64,000 nucleotides of DNA. It comes from Cephalotus follicularis (taxonomy: Eukaryota; Streptophyta; Magnoliopsida; Oxalidales; Cephalotaceae). Of the stretch, positions 54,576-64,000 are shown piece after piece. Both the position numbers and the translations under genes were made by a program. The stretch spans positions 24,623-88,622 of the forward strand of contig BDDD01002131.1 in the NCBI GenBank assembly GCA_001972305.1, in the 5' to 3' direction. Each line of letters begins with the position of its first letter. Position 1 is the stretch's first letter. The notes beneath the pieces are model-generated. The model ran no database searches and was not told the DNA's origin. It saw only the letters and a program-made list of their open reading frames with translations.

Positions 54576-55863
54576 GTGCTCACGGACATACATGTGATGT
54601 AAGGATAGTAATCGGGGAGTGCACAATGCCCCGGTGAAGCGGTGTAAATGGGTTCATTAAAGGTTTTTAAACCACAAGTTTTATGAAAGGTTCTGGTTAT
54701 GACCAGACAATGGTTTTCAATGAAAGTATGTTTTTTAAGTTTGGCTGAGATATATGCCACAAGAATGTATAAACGGAAAACGTTTTGATTGTTTTCAAGT
54801 ATGCTGGTTATATATACCAGAAAAGGTATGATTTTAGAAATGTTCTGGTTTTTATAAAACTAGAAGATGATTTTCAAAGGTATTATGAAATGTATGATTT
54901 TGAAACGTTTTGATAAAAATTATCAAAAATAACGGATTTCGATAACGTTTTATGACTATGATTCTTACTGGGCTCTTAAAAGCTCACTCCTTTCAATGTT
55001 TTGTTTTCAAATAAACTGTTTTCAGGGAACGATCGAATGAAGAATGCGAGCTTTAGAGGAAGCTCATAAGAAGGAAATGTCGGAAAGAAGTATGTTATGG
55101 TATGATATTGTATAAGCGTTTCATAATGTAAGTTAAGGTTGTCTGCTGTGAAAGGATTTATAATAAACGATGTTTAAACGTAAATGTATATGATTATTTT
55201 ATGATGTGATAAGATTAAGATTTTCCACTGTGTAAGGTTATATGATTAGCGATGTACCAATGTAAAGGTATTAGAAATGATCATGATAACGAGAATATGA
55301 CATTTTGAAATTGATGTTTCAAAGATGAAAGTATACGCGATCCTGTGAAGTTATTGAATATGAGTAATAATGTTAGATTTTAAATCTAAGTTAAGATTAA
55401 AAGATATGAAATGGATCGTTGAATAATTAAAAGATTTGACGGTCAAAGGTTACACCCACGTTACGCACCGATCTTCGGAGCTCGCTTTGATCTTAAAGCG
55501 GACTCGGGTCGGGGGCGCTACAGTTTCCTTGCCATCCCTTAGGGTTTGGGTTTGGGTTGTTTGGACTTTTGGCTAGGGGTTGTGTGTTTCCCTGTGAGCC
55601 ATTTTTGGAGTCCATTTCTAGGGTTTACGACAACCCTATTGTTCCAACCCGTTTTACCCTATGCTTGGTTTTGTGTCTCGGTTTGATTGTTTGTTTAATT
55701 AGGGTTCCTTGGCACTCATTGGGACAATTTGGACTTAGATTAGGGCATCCCATTGTTTGGGGATTAATTAGTTGGATGAAATTTAAAATTAATCGGCCAT
55801 AAACCCCGATGTCTAAATTGGTTGTCGTTTTCCGCTACGCTTGAGCCTGTTCCCAACACTTAT

Positions 55864-57467
55864 CCTAGGTAGTTTATTACAATAGTGCTAATGTCCCATA
55901 CAAACCATGAGTGTTATTAATATTACAATTTAAATTATTTTATCTTCTCCATCGGTCTTCCGCTACGACTCTCGCCATGTTAACAAATTACTTCTACTTA
56001 TAAATTAAAAAGAAATTTGATTTCAAATCAAGAGAATTTACAAGAGGAAGAAAAAAAGTTAAACGGATTACATATTTGGAGAGAAGAGGCATGAAAACCT
56101 CAATTAAAAGAATATTACAACACCCACCATTAAAGTAATAAAACTACCATTTAACACTTGCATATATAAAACCATTCATCTAGCCTAAAGTCCATGATCT
56201 ACCATCATGCAAAAAACAATTAAATCTCATTGAATAAACAGCTTTATATTATTATCTCATTTTGAGTATTTGATTAATTTTTATAATATCACACGCAAAA
56301 GTTTGAGAAATTGAGTTTATGTCATTATACTGACGTTATGGACTTCAGATAACTGTAATACTTAGCTAGAGAGTCATTATTATGTCCACAACACTTGAAG
56401 AAAATAATAAAATTTTACTCGATTTGAAAAAAATACTATTCATTTTATCTCAGAAATTACTATTCATAATGGGCCAAAAAACACTTTTGGGCTAATAATA
56501 TTGGGCCTTACGAAACCTTTGGGCCCAAACAACTTTGGACCTTAGGGTTTTAAAAGCCCAAGTAGTAACACTTTAGGGTTTAGGGTTTCAAACCTTAATT
56601 TAAACCCTAACTAAAACCTAAATAGGTGACAACCTTCTGGGCTTAGGATTAGGGTATGAAACCATAAATCCTTAAACCCTAATTTTCCATGTGTCATCTC
56701 ATGACACATGCCACTAGTCACTCATCTAAACCATCTATTTCATGGGTTGAAATCAATCCTTGATTCCAAGATGAAATCCTAGCCATCCATCTAATAGATT
56801 AATCCAACGGCTAGGATTGATCCTTACATTTCACACAATTTTATTAAAGCATGTAAAGGAAGATATTTAGGCATTAAATGGTCAAAAAAATCGGCCAGAA
56901 GGTGTGAGAAGCAAGTTAAACTTTTTAACAAATATCTCTTACATTTTTACTTTACTTTATCAAAGCATGTAAAGAAAGGTTCTAAGGTTAAATATCTAGA
57001 TATTTTAAGGCCTTAAACTTGTAGCCAAATCATGTAAGTAACAAGTAAGACTTTAAGAAAATATCACTTACACCTTCTTACACAGTAAAGACTTTATGTC
57101 ACCATGTAACTTACACAAACTCTTTATGTCATCTCACATCTTATCCATAAACTCTTTATGTCACCTTATAATTGATGTATACGCATCATCTCTTGCTAGT
57201 AAGCTTAATGAATAAGGTTCTTCCTCCATTAATGCGGGTTGAATCCGAAGTTACAAGGAGGTACTAGGTGGTGTTAGGGTGATGGCCTGGTGTTGGTCCA
57301 ATATAGTAAAATGATCACCATGACTAGACCAAATGAATGGCTCTCTCCTATTAACCATCACGACTCTTTCACACACCACAATACACATCAAACAGGTGAA
57401 ATAAAACAAGCTAAACCTGAAATTTTTCTTCATTAATCAAGCTCAAAAGAAATATGAACAAAGATCA
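55864..57467 (-). other. Element B leader, LTR-side part
   Basis: It continues the element B leader after solo LTR D. Blocks such as CTACCATCATGCAAAAAACA match the copia A leader (30723-30760). AT-rich, no gene seen. Confidence 0.65.
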
Positions 57468-57478
57468 CTCTAATACCA
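57468..57478 (-). promoter_or_regulatory. Primer binding site of element B (diverged tRNA-Met)
   Basis: On the minus strand TGGTATTAGAG lies next to the LTR edge, one base from the usual TGGTATCAGAG. Confidence 0.75.
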
Positions 57479-59032
57479 TTTTTTGGCTTCTTTACAAAGT
57501 GCCTAGAATAGCATTTAATCTAAGCCATTAACATGTAAACCCTAAAAGTGAAATGGATCTACAAGTTATGAAACATTTTTTCAAGATGTCCTTGATCATC
57601 ACTATTGGTTATTAACATCAACAAAAGATAGAATTGAAGAGATGAACGTGTAACACTTACTTGGAAGATCTTTACTCCTTTAAACTTTTCAAATCATTAT
57701 CAACTTCAAGGTACTTGTTGAGTGACAAAGGATATGCCACCTCCAAGATATCCACACCAAGAGAGATTGAAGAGAGTGTATTGAGAGACAAAGTTTCGGC
57801 CAAAAGTAAAGAAGAACAAAGCTTAGGAGATGTTAGTCTCTCACTTAGTCTCTAGTATGCTTTTGTCAAATGAATGCCTAAACCATTTACTTACTAACAC
57901 TTAGTATATAGACCAAGTCAAAGGTAGATAACATAAGTAAATGTAACATGTAATTAATCTCATTAATCGCATTAACTTATCACATAAGCATAATACAACT
58001 GTACTAATCACATTAGCATAGTTAATTCTCTCTCATTCTCTTGTAATCCCACACTTGTATTGTATGTGACTCTATGGGTTCATAATTACGCTGGACATAG
58101 GATTAATCGTAACACTTACGATTCCCCAATTAGTAGATTCTAATCGCATTAGAAAATTAGAATCGGAAGAAGAAATTAAACCTTATTTTTAATTCTCAAT
58201 TAAACAAGATTAATAATCAATTGATCTCAGTTATCCTACTAATCAACATTGACATCTAGCAATGCATAATGACTCCAAGGTAATATAAATAAAACCTTGA
58301 ACCTCGAACTATAGTTACATGTACGTATAATCCCTATACCAACAATGCTCAAATTAAACCTAGAGCACGGTACATGCCAGGCCCTAATAGTTAATTCATT
58401 AAAATGATATCATGGGTGACTAGATATCACGATCAACTTAGAAACTCTTTACAATTAACTGATCTATGATATTGGAATCAACATTCCAATACTTTTTCAT
58501 CCTACCCAGGAAATCTTACAGCTAATAAGCCTGAGCATAAACTCCCTTTACTGGGAGCGGTAGATCTCATATTGCTCACATACATATCTACATGTATAAT
58601 CTGTCATTCCTAACTAATACTTGTATACTCCTCGTGGTTAGAAAACGTAGTTAAGTATTATTAAAATACGATATCTTAGAATCAAGATATTATGTGGTGA
58701 CTTAGGTCTAAGGACTACTCACATTACTGCAATACAAGAAGCCTATCTTACGTGCATGTAAAACTCCATACATGTTCCTATCTGTGAGATAGTTCAATGA
58801 ACTCATAAAATGGTGAGTACCCACGCTTATGCCTAATAATAATTGTTAGAAGTGTCATCCTCTCTAGTGAGCTGGCATAACACGTGCTAGTCTTAGTGGA
58901 TTGCATATGTCCTATTTATGCAATCCATCGATTTGGAACATTTTAGACAAAGCTTTACCAAGGAATTAAGTCTCACTACATGATCTCATCATGCTCTTAG
59001 TCCTCATACTTTAATCTAAGGACATTCATATT

Positions 59033-59037
59033 GTACG
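59033..59037. repeat. Target site duplication GTACG of solo LTR X (left copy)
   Basis: GTACG recurs at 61560-61564. Confidence 0.9.
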
Positions 59038-59420
59038 TGTCACGCCCCGAACCATGGGAGGACCCCACAGCCCGACCCGTGGCATACCGTCCATACAATC
59101 CATCAGTACACAATAGCCTAATACCAAAATATGCTACAAATTAAAACTTTTAATACACATTTATACAGAGGGAACATCCATTCAATACTCGCATAAATAA
59201 GCCAAAAGTACATATAAAATCATCACTAAGAGTCCGTAGCACTGCCATAAGCCGGCATGTCAAATACAACTGAAAATACATCACTCTGGTACAACCAGCC
59301 TTATATACTCGAATCTCATATAAGGTAGATAACAAAATACAGAACTGTTATCCGAATCCTACCCTGGAGGTCGGATCCATCACTTCGAAGCATCCTCTAC
59401 ACTTGGCCCCTAGATGTTGT

Positions 59421-59442
59421 GCCCATTTTGAGAGTGGGTCAG
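59421..59442. promoter_or_regulatory. GACCCACT-type stem-loop in solo LTR X
   Basis: GCCCATTTTGAGAGTGGGTC plus AG is a weaker relative of the CTGACCC/GGGTCAG stem-loop. Confidence 0.6.
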
Positions 59443-59749
59443 CCAAACACAACCATGTAGGTAATACTATATGCAATGAAGTGAACATATATACAGGTAT
59501 ATGCATGGCATGTGAGATGCATGAATGCCAATTGTGAAAAACGTTAGTACATCGACCGTCCCTAAGCGGTGGCATACATAACGATGTCCTAACCATCGAA
59601 TCACAATCCATACACCCTAGGTCTACAGACAATCCATCAATCGATCAATAACCATACAATGTACAATCAATCCATAAGGTCTATCTCCGCCGTTTGCACA
59701 CACAGTGTCGTAGACGAGCGAAGTCGAGATAACACTGACCATGCCAATA

Positions 59750-60020
59750 CCAATCCTATCACCTGTCCCTGAAGGTTCCGGCCCAATTACAATCAAATTG
59801 CTAGTCCCCGAAGGTTCTAGCCCAATTACAATCCAATTTCCAATCCCCAAAGGTTCTAGCCCAATTACAATCCAATTGTCAATCCCCGAAGGTTCTAGCC
59901 CAATTACAATCCAATTGCCAGTCCTCGAAGGTTCTAGCCTAAATACAATCCAATTGCCATCCCAGAAGGTTCTAGCCCAACAATTCAATCGCCAGTCCCC
60001 GAAGGTTCTAGCCCAATTAC
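59750..60020. repeat. About 41-bp minisatellite in solo LTR X
   Basis: About six to seven units of GTCCCCGAAGGTTCTAGCCC followed by AATTACAATCCAATTGCCA. Open frames through it are repeat by-products. Confidence 0.92.
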
Positions 60021-60604
60021 ATCCCAATCAATCATTCACTCGATATGGTACCATCTTTCTATAGTCCATCCATAATGCGGTGTCTCCCCAAAGGTTCACC
60101 CCTAAAGGGATATTCTAATAGGGCCACTCAATAGGGGATAACAATTTTGATCCTTAACAATACAATGTGGTCTACACCCCTAACCTTCATGACAGAAATG
60201 AAGATTAGAAATGAGTTATCTTGTAAGGTCTCAAACAATGACAATCTATTAACCAATACCATAAATCATTTAAAAGATACGGACCTAGTCATAATGGATC
60301 GCATAGGATCCACCCATCATCCACTACAACAAGTGATAAATAATTATAGTTCAAGTAGGTCCTAGCTCAGAGTTGTGTTACCGAAGGTCCACCTATAACA
60401 ATACAATTCACTTTTCAGTCCCTATTGGAGTTTATAAAACCATTTATAGAAACCTTGTTGAAAACCCATTGAAGATTGATTTGCAACTCGATTGTGTTTA
60501 AAAGAAGGTTCCCATAGGTTACATGGCCTTAGGGAGGCTTCCTATGGATCCCATTTGAGTGTAGAAAGAACTGGGGTTAAAAAGGGGTTGGAACCATTTC
60601 ATTT

Positions 60605-60805
60605 TGTACAAAAACAGGGCAAAGCGCCTACCCTTTCATGCAAACCGTCAATGGTTTACGCCTGGCAAAGCGCCGATGCTTTGACAAAAGCATCGCAGCT
60701 TTGCGCATATCAGCTAAAGCGTTGATAGAATATCGAAGTGTCGACAGTTTGGGATCCAATTAAAGAGTCGCCTATTGCGCCAAAGCGCAGACGCTTTGAC
60801 ACGAG
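60605..60805. repeat. AAAGCG / GATGCTTTG dyad cluster
   Basis: CAAAGCGCCGATGCTTTGAC, AAAAGCATCGCAGCTTTG and CAAAGCGCAGACGCTTTGAC are short near-palindromes with the same look as the GACGTCGAYGYC modules but a different core. Confidence 0.7.
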
Positions 60806-61352
60806 CAGACACTGTCCGATCGTCATTTTTCACTTCCCAAAATCCACTTCAAACCAATTTAAACACTTTAAATCGTGATCCAATGGAGCTATAAGCTCCA
60901 ATGGTCAATTTCCACTTGAAACCATCTTGAAACCATTGCAATCCACTTTCATTAACCATAAATCGAAAGAGGAAGGAGATTTGGGCAAAAGTCCCAAAAC
61001 TCACTAATCTCTCTCTGATTTCCATTTCTGTTCGTTTCAACCCCTATCAATCACCCTAACTCATTCATCTAGCCTTGATCTATCAGTCCATAACAGTATA
61101 ATCACTCAATATCATCAATATGCGTGAATTCAAAGCATATATGTAGAACCCACCTCAAAACTGTTGAGCTGCAGATCTGGAAGGATAGGTTGTTGAATCC
61201 TTGATCTGCTACCTCCTTCAAGTTCTACACTCTGCCATGAATCTAAGGACTCCTTTCTTGCTCAAATCTGAGCTCCTCTATCTAACTCCGTCTCTCATTA
61301 TCTCTCTAGAATATGAAATGAGAATAGAATGAGAAGGAAAGAGAGTCACTTG

Positions 61353-61363
61353 CCTATATATAG
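61353..61363 (-). promoter_or_regulatory. TATA box of solo LTR X
   Basis: CCTATATATAGG is palindromic, about 200 bp inside the LTR start on the minus strand. Confidence 0.6.
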
Positions 61364-61702
61364 GCTCGATGGGTGGTAAACTCATAAACTCGCCCTAGGT
61401 TCTAATGAACCCCCCATATCCCATAAACATCCATGGAAGGGAAAATTACTATAATATAATATACCATCAAAGCCATCCATGAATACAATATTGTACAATA
61501 CTGTACATATATAAAACCAACTACAATTTGATTTAAACACTTACAACCTGGGGCTTATAGTACGCATACATGTATACGACAAAGCATATAAATGAAAGTT
61601 GCCATTGATTAATACAAAGAAGATCCTCTATTGAACATTAAAAATTTATTACAAACTATTGTTATTACAAGATAACATGGTTTCCAGGACTTATCCCTAA
61701 CA

Positions 61703-62305
61703 AAAGGATGTTGCATATGATTTTTAGCTTTGCCTTAGAAAGGACGACCATACAAACGAAATAGTTGGGCACATATTTGATGGGGTAGAAATAGCATAGA
61801 AATTGTTTATAACATGACATCGACAGTTTTTGCAGTCTTTGAGTGACGGATTTTATGTTTTTAGTTTGCGGTTCTTTAATGAAACTCTCAAAACATGAAT
61901 GTCACTTAGGGGTCACTTGGTATGTTGTGATATCAGGGAGGACATGTGAAAATATAAATCTATTTAGTATATCACTTTATAAAATTATTTGGCTATCTAA
62001 AATTTACTATAGTATTGTATCATCCAAAGCATTCATGCTAAAACCTATAAAAAAAAATTCAATTTGGAGTTGGGGGATATCTAAGATATCCTCCACATTA
62101 CAGTGTAACCAGTGTTTATAGTTTAGAATATCCATTTATAGAATTGCATCAAAAAATAAGTGTGAAAATATTTTTCTCATAATAAAAAAATCAGTTCCGT
62201 CCTCAATCACTCTAAGGGCGCAATTTGAACCCTAAACATAGTGATAAATGATCTCCACATTTCACACATAAAAAAAAGGTCTTCGATTTTATTAATCTAT
62301 ATTCC
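61703..62305. other. AT-rich interval, nothing recognised
   Basis: No gene or element could be supported. Confidence 0.5.
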
Positions 62306-62446
62306 TGTTGTACTTAGTATTCATATTATACTTAGTAATTTTAACGCTATTTAAAGGGTTCTCATGTATACTCTTTTAGATAAGAGACACACAAGAATTA
62401 ATACAAACATATGTTTTCCAAAATTTCCTTCACAATATTTGCATCA
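62306..62446 (+). repeat. Short LTR of element E (copia type, about 141 bp)
   Basis: TGTTGTACTTAG starts and TATTTGCATCA ends the candidate, with TATTTAAAGG as a possible TATA box. A tRNA-Met primer site follows without a gap. Only one LTR is visible, so the left edge is an estimate. Confidence 0.6.
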
Positions 62447-62458
62447 TGGTATCAGAGT
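62447..62458 (+). promoter_or_regulatory. Primer binding site of element E (tRNA-Met)
   Basis: TGGTATCAGAGT directly after GCATCA. Confidence 0.8.
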
Positions 62459-63226
62459 ACGGTTGTTGCTAATCTCGAAGGTATACTAAACCACATTGGC
62501 TAACATCAATAATGTACATCATTTTATTTCTTGCTATTTTTAACAGGTAGTTTATTTTTGTTTCAATCACGAAACACTTACATTTTTCACACCTCTTGTA
62601 CTGTTGAACTCAGCATATCGACATCTATTGGTCTGCAATTTTTCATCGTCATCAGAGCTTCCTTTATTCGTCACACGCCGCCGTTATATTCAGTCAGTTG
62701 TCCATTCTTCATTCCATAAGTTCATGTTATATTCAAGCAACACTAGTGGTACTCTTTGTCCTCCAATATACACCTCCGTGAAATTTCAGGACCTGACGAC
62801 GCTGAATGAAGTCTCACGCATTGTATGCGCCGTTCATTGCGTCTGGTCTTCAGTGCTGCTCCTATCCAACCTTTCAACCAATCTGATTCATTTGATCAGA
62901 CCCGAGCCAGCCACTGCAGAATTGAGCCATCTTTAGCCGAGCCGAGTAGTTGACTTTTACAAAAAAACCTTTTTCATTTCAGTATAGGTCTAATTATTTT
63001 CTTTTCACCGTTATCTAACATTCGACATTGCATGAGGCACCAATATCTAATTTGTGGCGAGGACTGTTGTTAAGACTGTGTCATCTCCTTACTATCACGT
63101 TGCGCATTTGTAATGACTTGAACCTTATGTACTATATTTTAGCATACGCATTTCATATTTATTGCTTTATATTTTGTTTGATTGAGGTATTTTATGCCCA
63201 TTATTATATTATTATGTATGCATACA
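62459..63226 (+). other. Remnant downstream of element E primer site
   Basis: Open pieces here (62531-62719, 62604-62936) show no domain I can name. PPIYTSVKF at about 62760 faintly recalls the start of copia gag. It is a fossil that ends where an X-type LTR begins. Confidence 0.4.
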
Positions 63227-64000
63227 TGTCATGTCCTGAACTGTGAGGAAACCCCCACGACTCGACATGTGATATACATTCACTTCAATCCATTCATATC
63301 ATAATAATCAACCTCCAAAAAGTGCTATAAAATTTAAAACTTTACATCAAAGTCATGCAAGTGGAATAATCAATTGAATATATTCTAACTCTTATAATTT
63401 TATGAAAATCGGGCATGCAGTATCCGTTTATCGGACTATGCCCCCTGTAAAGAAAAACACATTTCATATATCCACACTCTCGAAGGAGGAACCAACAGTT
63501 TATACAATGGGCTCAGCCCTCAGCAAATCACAACTTAAATCAGAATTACATCATTCTAATACCTCAAGTGATGAACCCATCCATATCCAATACATCAACA
63601 CACATATCATAAGCACTGCCACATGTCGGTAGGTCGATAGATGAAATAAAACATGTCTCTTATATATATCAGTCTTATGAATCCATATAAATTAGTTATA
63701 TATACACGAGGCCCTGATAAGCAACTTATACAATTCATATAAGCATTCATAAAAAAAACCATATATAAGATCTGGTTATCATCCATAATCTGCTACAGAA
63801 ATCTGTCTGTCACAATCTCATTCACTGTAATCCATCACCTGGGCCTGACCCATTCCATTACAATGAAATGGGTCAGCGACATATAGTCGGGTAGGTATAC
63901 TATATGCAATGAATGCAACAGTATAACAGTGTATGTGTGCAGCCGTATAACAGTATTCCATGTAATGCAATAGTATAACCATATATGTATATGCATGGAA
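63227..64000 (-). repeat. LTR X-type, start only, runs off window
   Basis: TGTCATGTCCTGAAC parallels the first bases of solo LTR X, and the following GACTCGACATGTGATATAC block does so as well. It contains the hairpin at 63845-63876. The right end is outside the window. Confidence 0.8.
63845..63876. promoter_or_regulatory. CTGACCCATT/AATGGGTCAG stem-loop
   Basis: CTGACCCATTCCATT pairs with AATGAAATGGGTCAG around AC with one mismatched pair. It is the most complete member of this stem-loop set. Confidence 0.85.

Larger units (their letters stand above)
51948..55522 (+). repeat. Solo LTR W, gypsy type, 3.6 kb
   Basis: It starts TGTAACAACCGAGG and ends GGGTCGGGGGCGCTACA, with a perfect GTTTC duplication and no internal region. 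It holds a TATA box (52306-52313), three perfect hairpins around it, a GC-rich stretch (52320-52920) and a 735-bp tandem duplication. The long open frame at 52344-52898 shows no known domain. Confidence 0.93.
49719..55858 (+). repeat. Solo copia LTR D, interrupted by solo LTR W
   Basis: It starts TGTTAGGTTAGGGGTATCC and ends GTTCCCAACA. It follows the LTR of copia A in the opposite orientation: CTATGAGGATGAGATCCTTA and the CAGCACTAGCCACGTGCTG palindrome both have counterparts. Without W it is about 2.56 kb. The perfect CTTAT duplication and lack of internal region show a solo LTR. Its region 51050-51620 carries GTCGACGCC modules that I do not see in the copia A LTRs. Confidence 0.9.
59038..61559 (-). 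repeat. Solo LTR X, gypsy type, 2.5 kb
   Basis: In plus-strand reading it starts TGTCACGCCCCGAACC and ends GGGGCTTATA, with a perfect GTACG duplication. It holds a CCCA/TGGG hairpin (59421-59442), a minisatellite (59750-60020), AAAGCG-GATGCTTTG dyads (60605-60805) and, on its own strand, a CTATATATAGG TATA box (61353-61363). No coding gene is seen. Confidence 0.92.
36222..61702 (-). mobile_element. Older Ty1/copia element B, split by several insertions
   Basis: On the minus strand I see a 5' LTR (57481-61702), primer site, leader, gag remains, then after a large interruption RT and RNase H remains and a 3' LTR ending at 40341. Both LTRs, less their inserts, are about 1.7 kb and share an ATCRACATCTAGCAATGCAT block and neighbouring text. 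The proteins are related to but clearly diverged from copia A. Inserted material: solo LTR V, a gypsy LTR mosaic (42005-48385), solo LTR D with W inside it, and solo LTR X. It is old, broken with many breaks, and its outer target duplication was not found. Confidence 0.8.
57481..61702 (-). repeat. 5' LTR of element B, interrupted by solo LTR X
   Basis: It starts near TTTTGGCTTC beside the primer site and ends CCCTAACA at 61702. Its middle (58200-58720) matches the 3' LTR at 36950-37440. Net length without X is about 1.7 kb. Confidence 0.8.

Noticed and set aside
59753-60027. Repetitive frames of 107 and 134 residues
   Set aside because: They are translations of the 41-bp minisatellite in solo LTR X.
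35198-62458. TGGTATCAGA sites as tRNA gene pieces
   Set aside because: They are 11-13-bp primer sites beside LTR ends and no cloverleaf surrounds them.

Overview
The window is nuclear DNA of a flowering plant, probably a eudicot with a large repeat-rich genome. I see no host gene, tRNA gene, genuine rRNA gene, CRISPR array or bacterial feature. Almost every base that can be assigned belongs to LTR retrotransposons or solo LTRs, nested several deep. Evidence for a plant: Ty3/gypsy pol of the Tekay chromovirus type, a Tat-lineage element with two RNase H domains and an antisense gene, Ty1/copia elements primed by initiator tRNA-Met, and a Cassandra element, the plant TRIM that carries a 5S rRNA-derived segment in its LTRs. 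All are treated as fossils; all the coding ones look broken.

Layout. (1) 1-7.77 kb: a minus-strand Tekay-like element (called Z), with pol running off the left edge, gag, tRNA-Met primer site and a 2.86-kb LTR; a second 1.18-kb copy of part of that LTR lies between its gag and RT parts. (2) 7.79-9.86 kb: the 3' part of a plus-strand LTR (Y) with two minisatellites. (3) 9.86-11.37 kb: a Tat-like LTR scrap and AT-rich DNA without genes. (4) 11.373-34.223 kb: a Tat element bounded by the target duplication ATAGT. A tandem Cassandra (LTR-internal-LTR-internal-LTR, duplication ACCCA) sits in its antisense gene, and a 10.8-kb minus-strand copia element A (duplication AAAGA) sits in its 3' LTR. (5) 34.75-36.22 kb: a plus-strand copia LTR and leader (C). 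(6) About 36.22-61.70 kb: an older minus-strand copia element B, split by solo LTR V, by a mosaic of gypsy LTRs (42.0-48.4 kb), by solo copia LTR D (duplication CTTAT) that itself holds solo LTR W (duplication GTTTC), and by solo LTR X (duplication GTACG). (7) 62.3-64.0 kb: a short-LTR element start (E) and the start of another X-type LTR.

How it fits together. The target duplications give a relative order: B before D before W; B before V and X; Tat before Cassandra and copia A. The many solo LTRs show removal by LTR-LTR recombination. Junctions without target duplications around 42-48 kb suggest ectopic recombination between different elements.

Most unusual signals: a near-palindromic GACGTCGAYGYC module repeated in LTRs of both a gypsy and a copia family; three perfect hairpins packed around the TATA box of LTR W; a 735-bp, almost perfect tandem duplication in W; a CTGACCC/GGGTCAG stem-loop kept in several gypsy LTRs next to family-specific minisatellites; and a 24-bp patch in a copia LTR that matches the neighbouring Tat LTR. 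Names Z, Y, X, W, V and A-E are local labels only.
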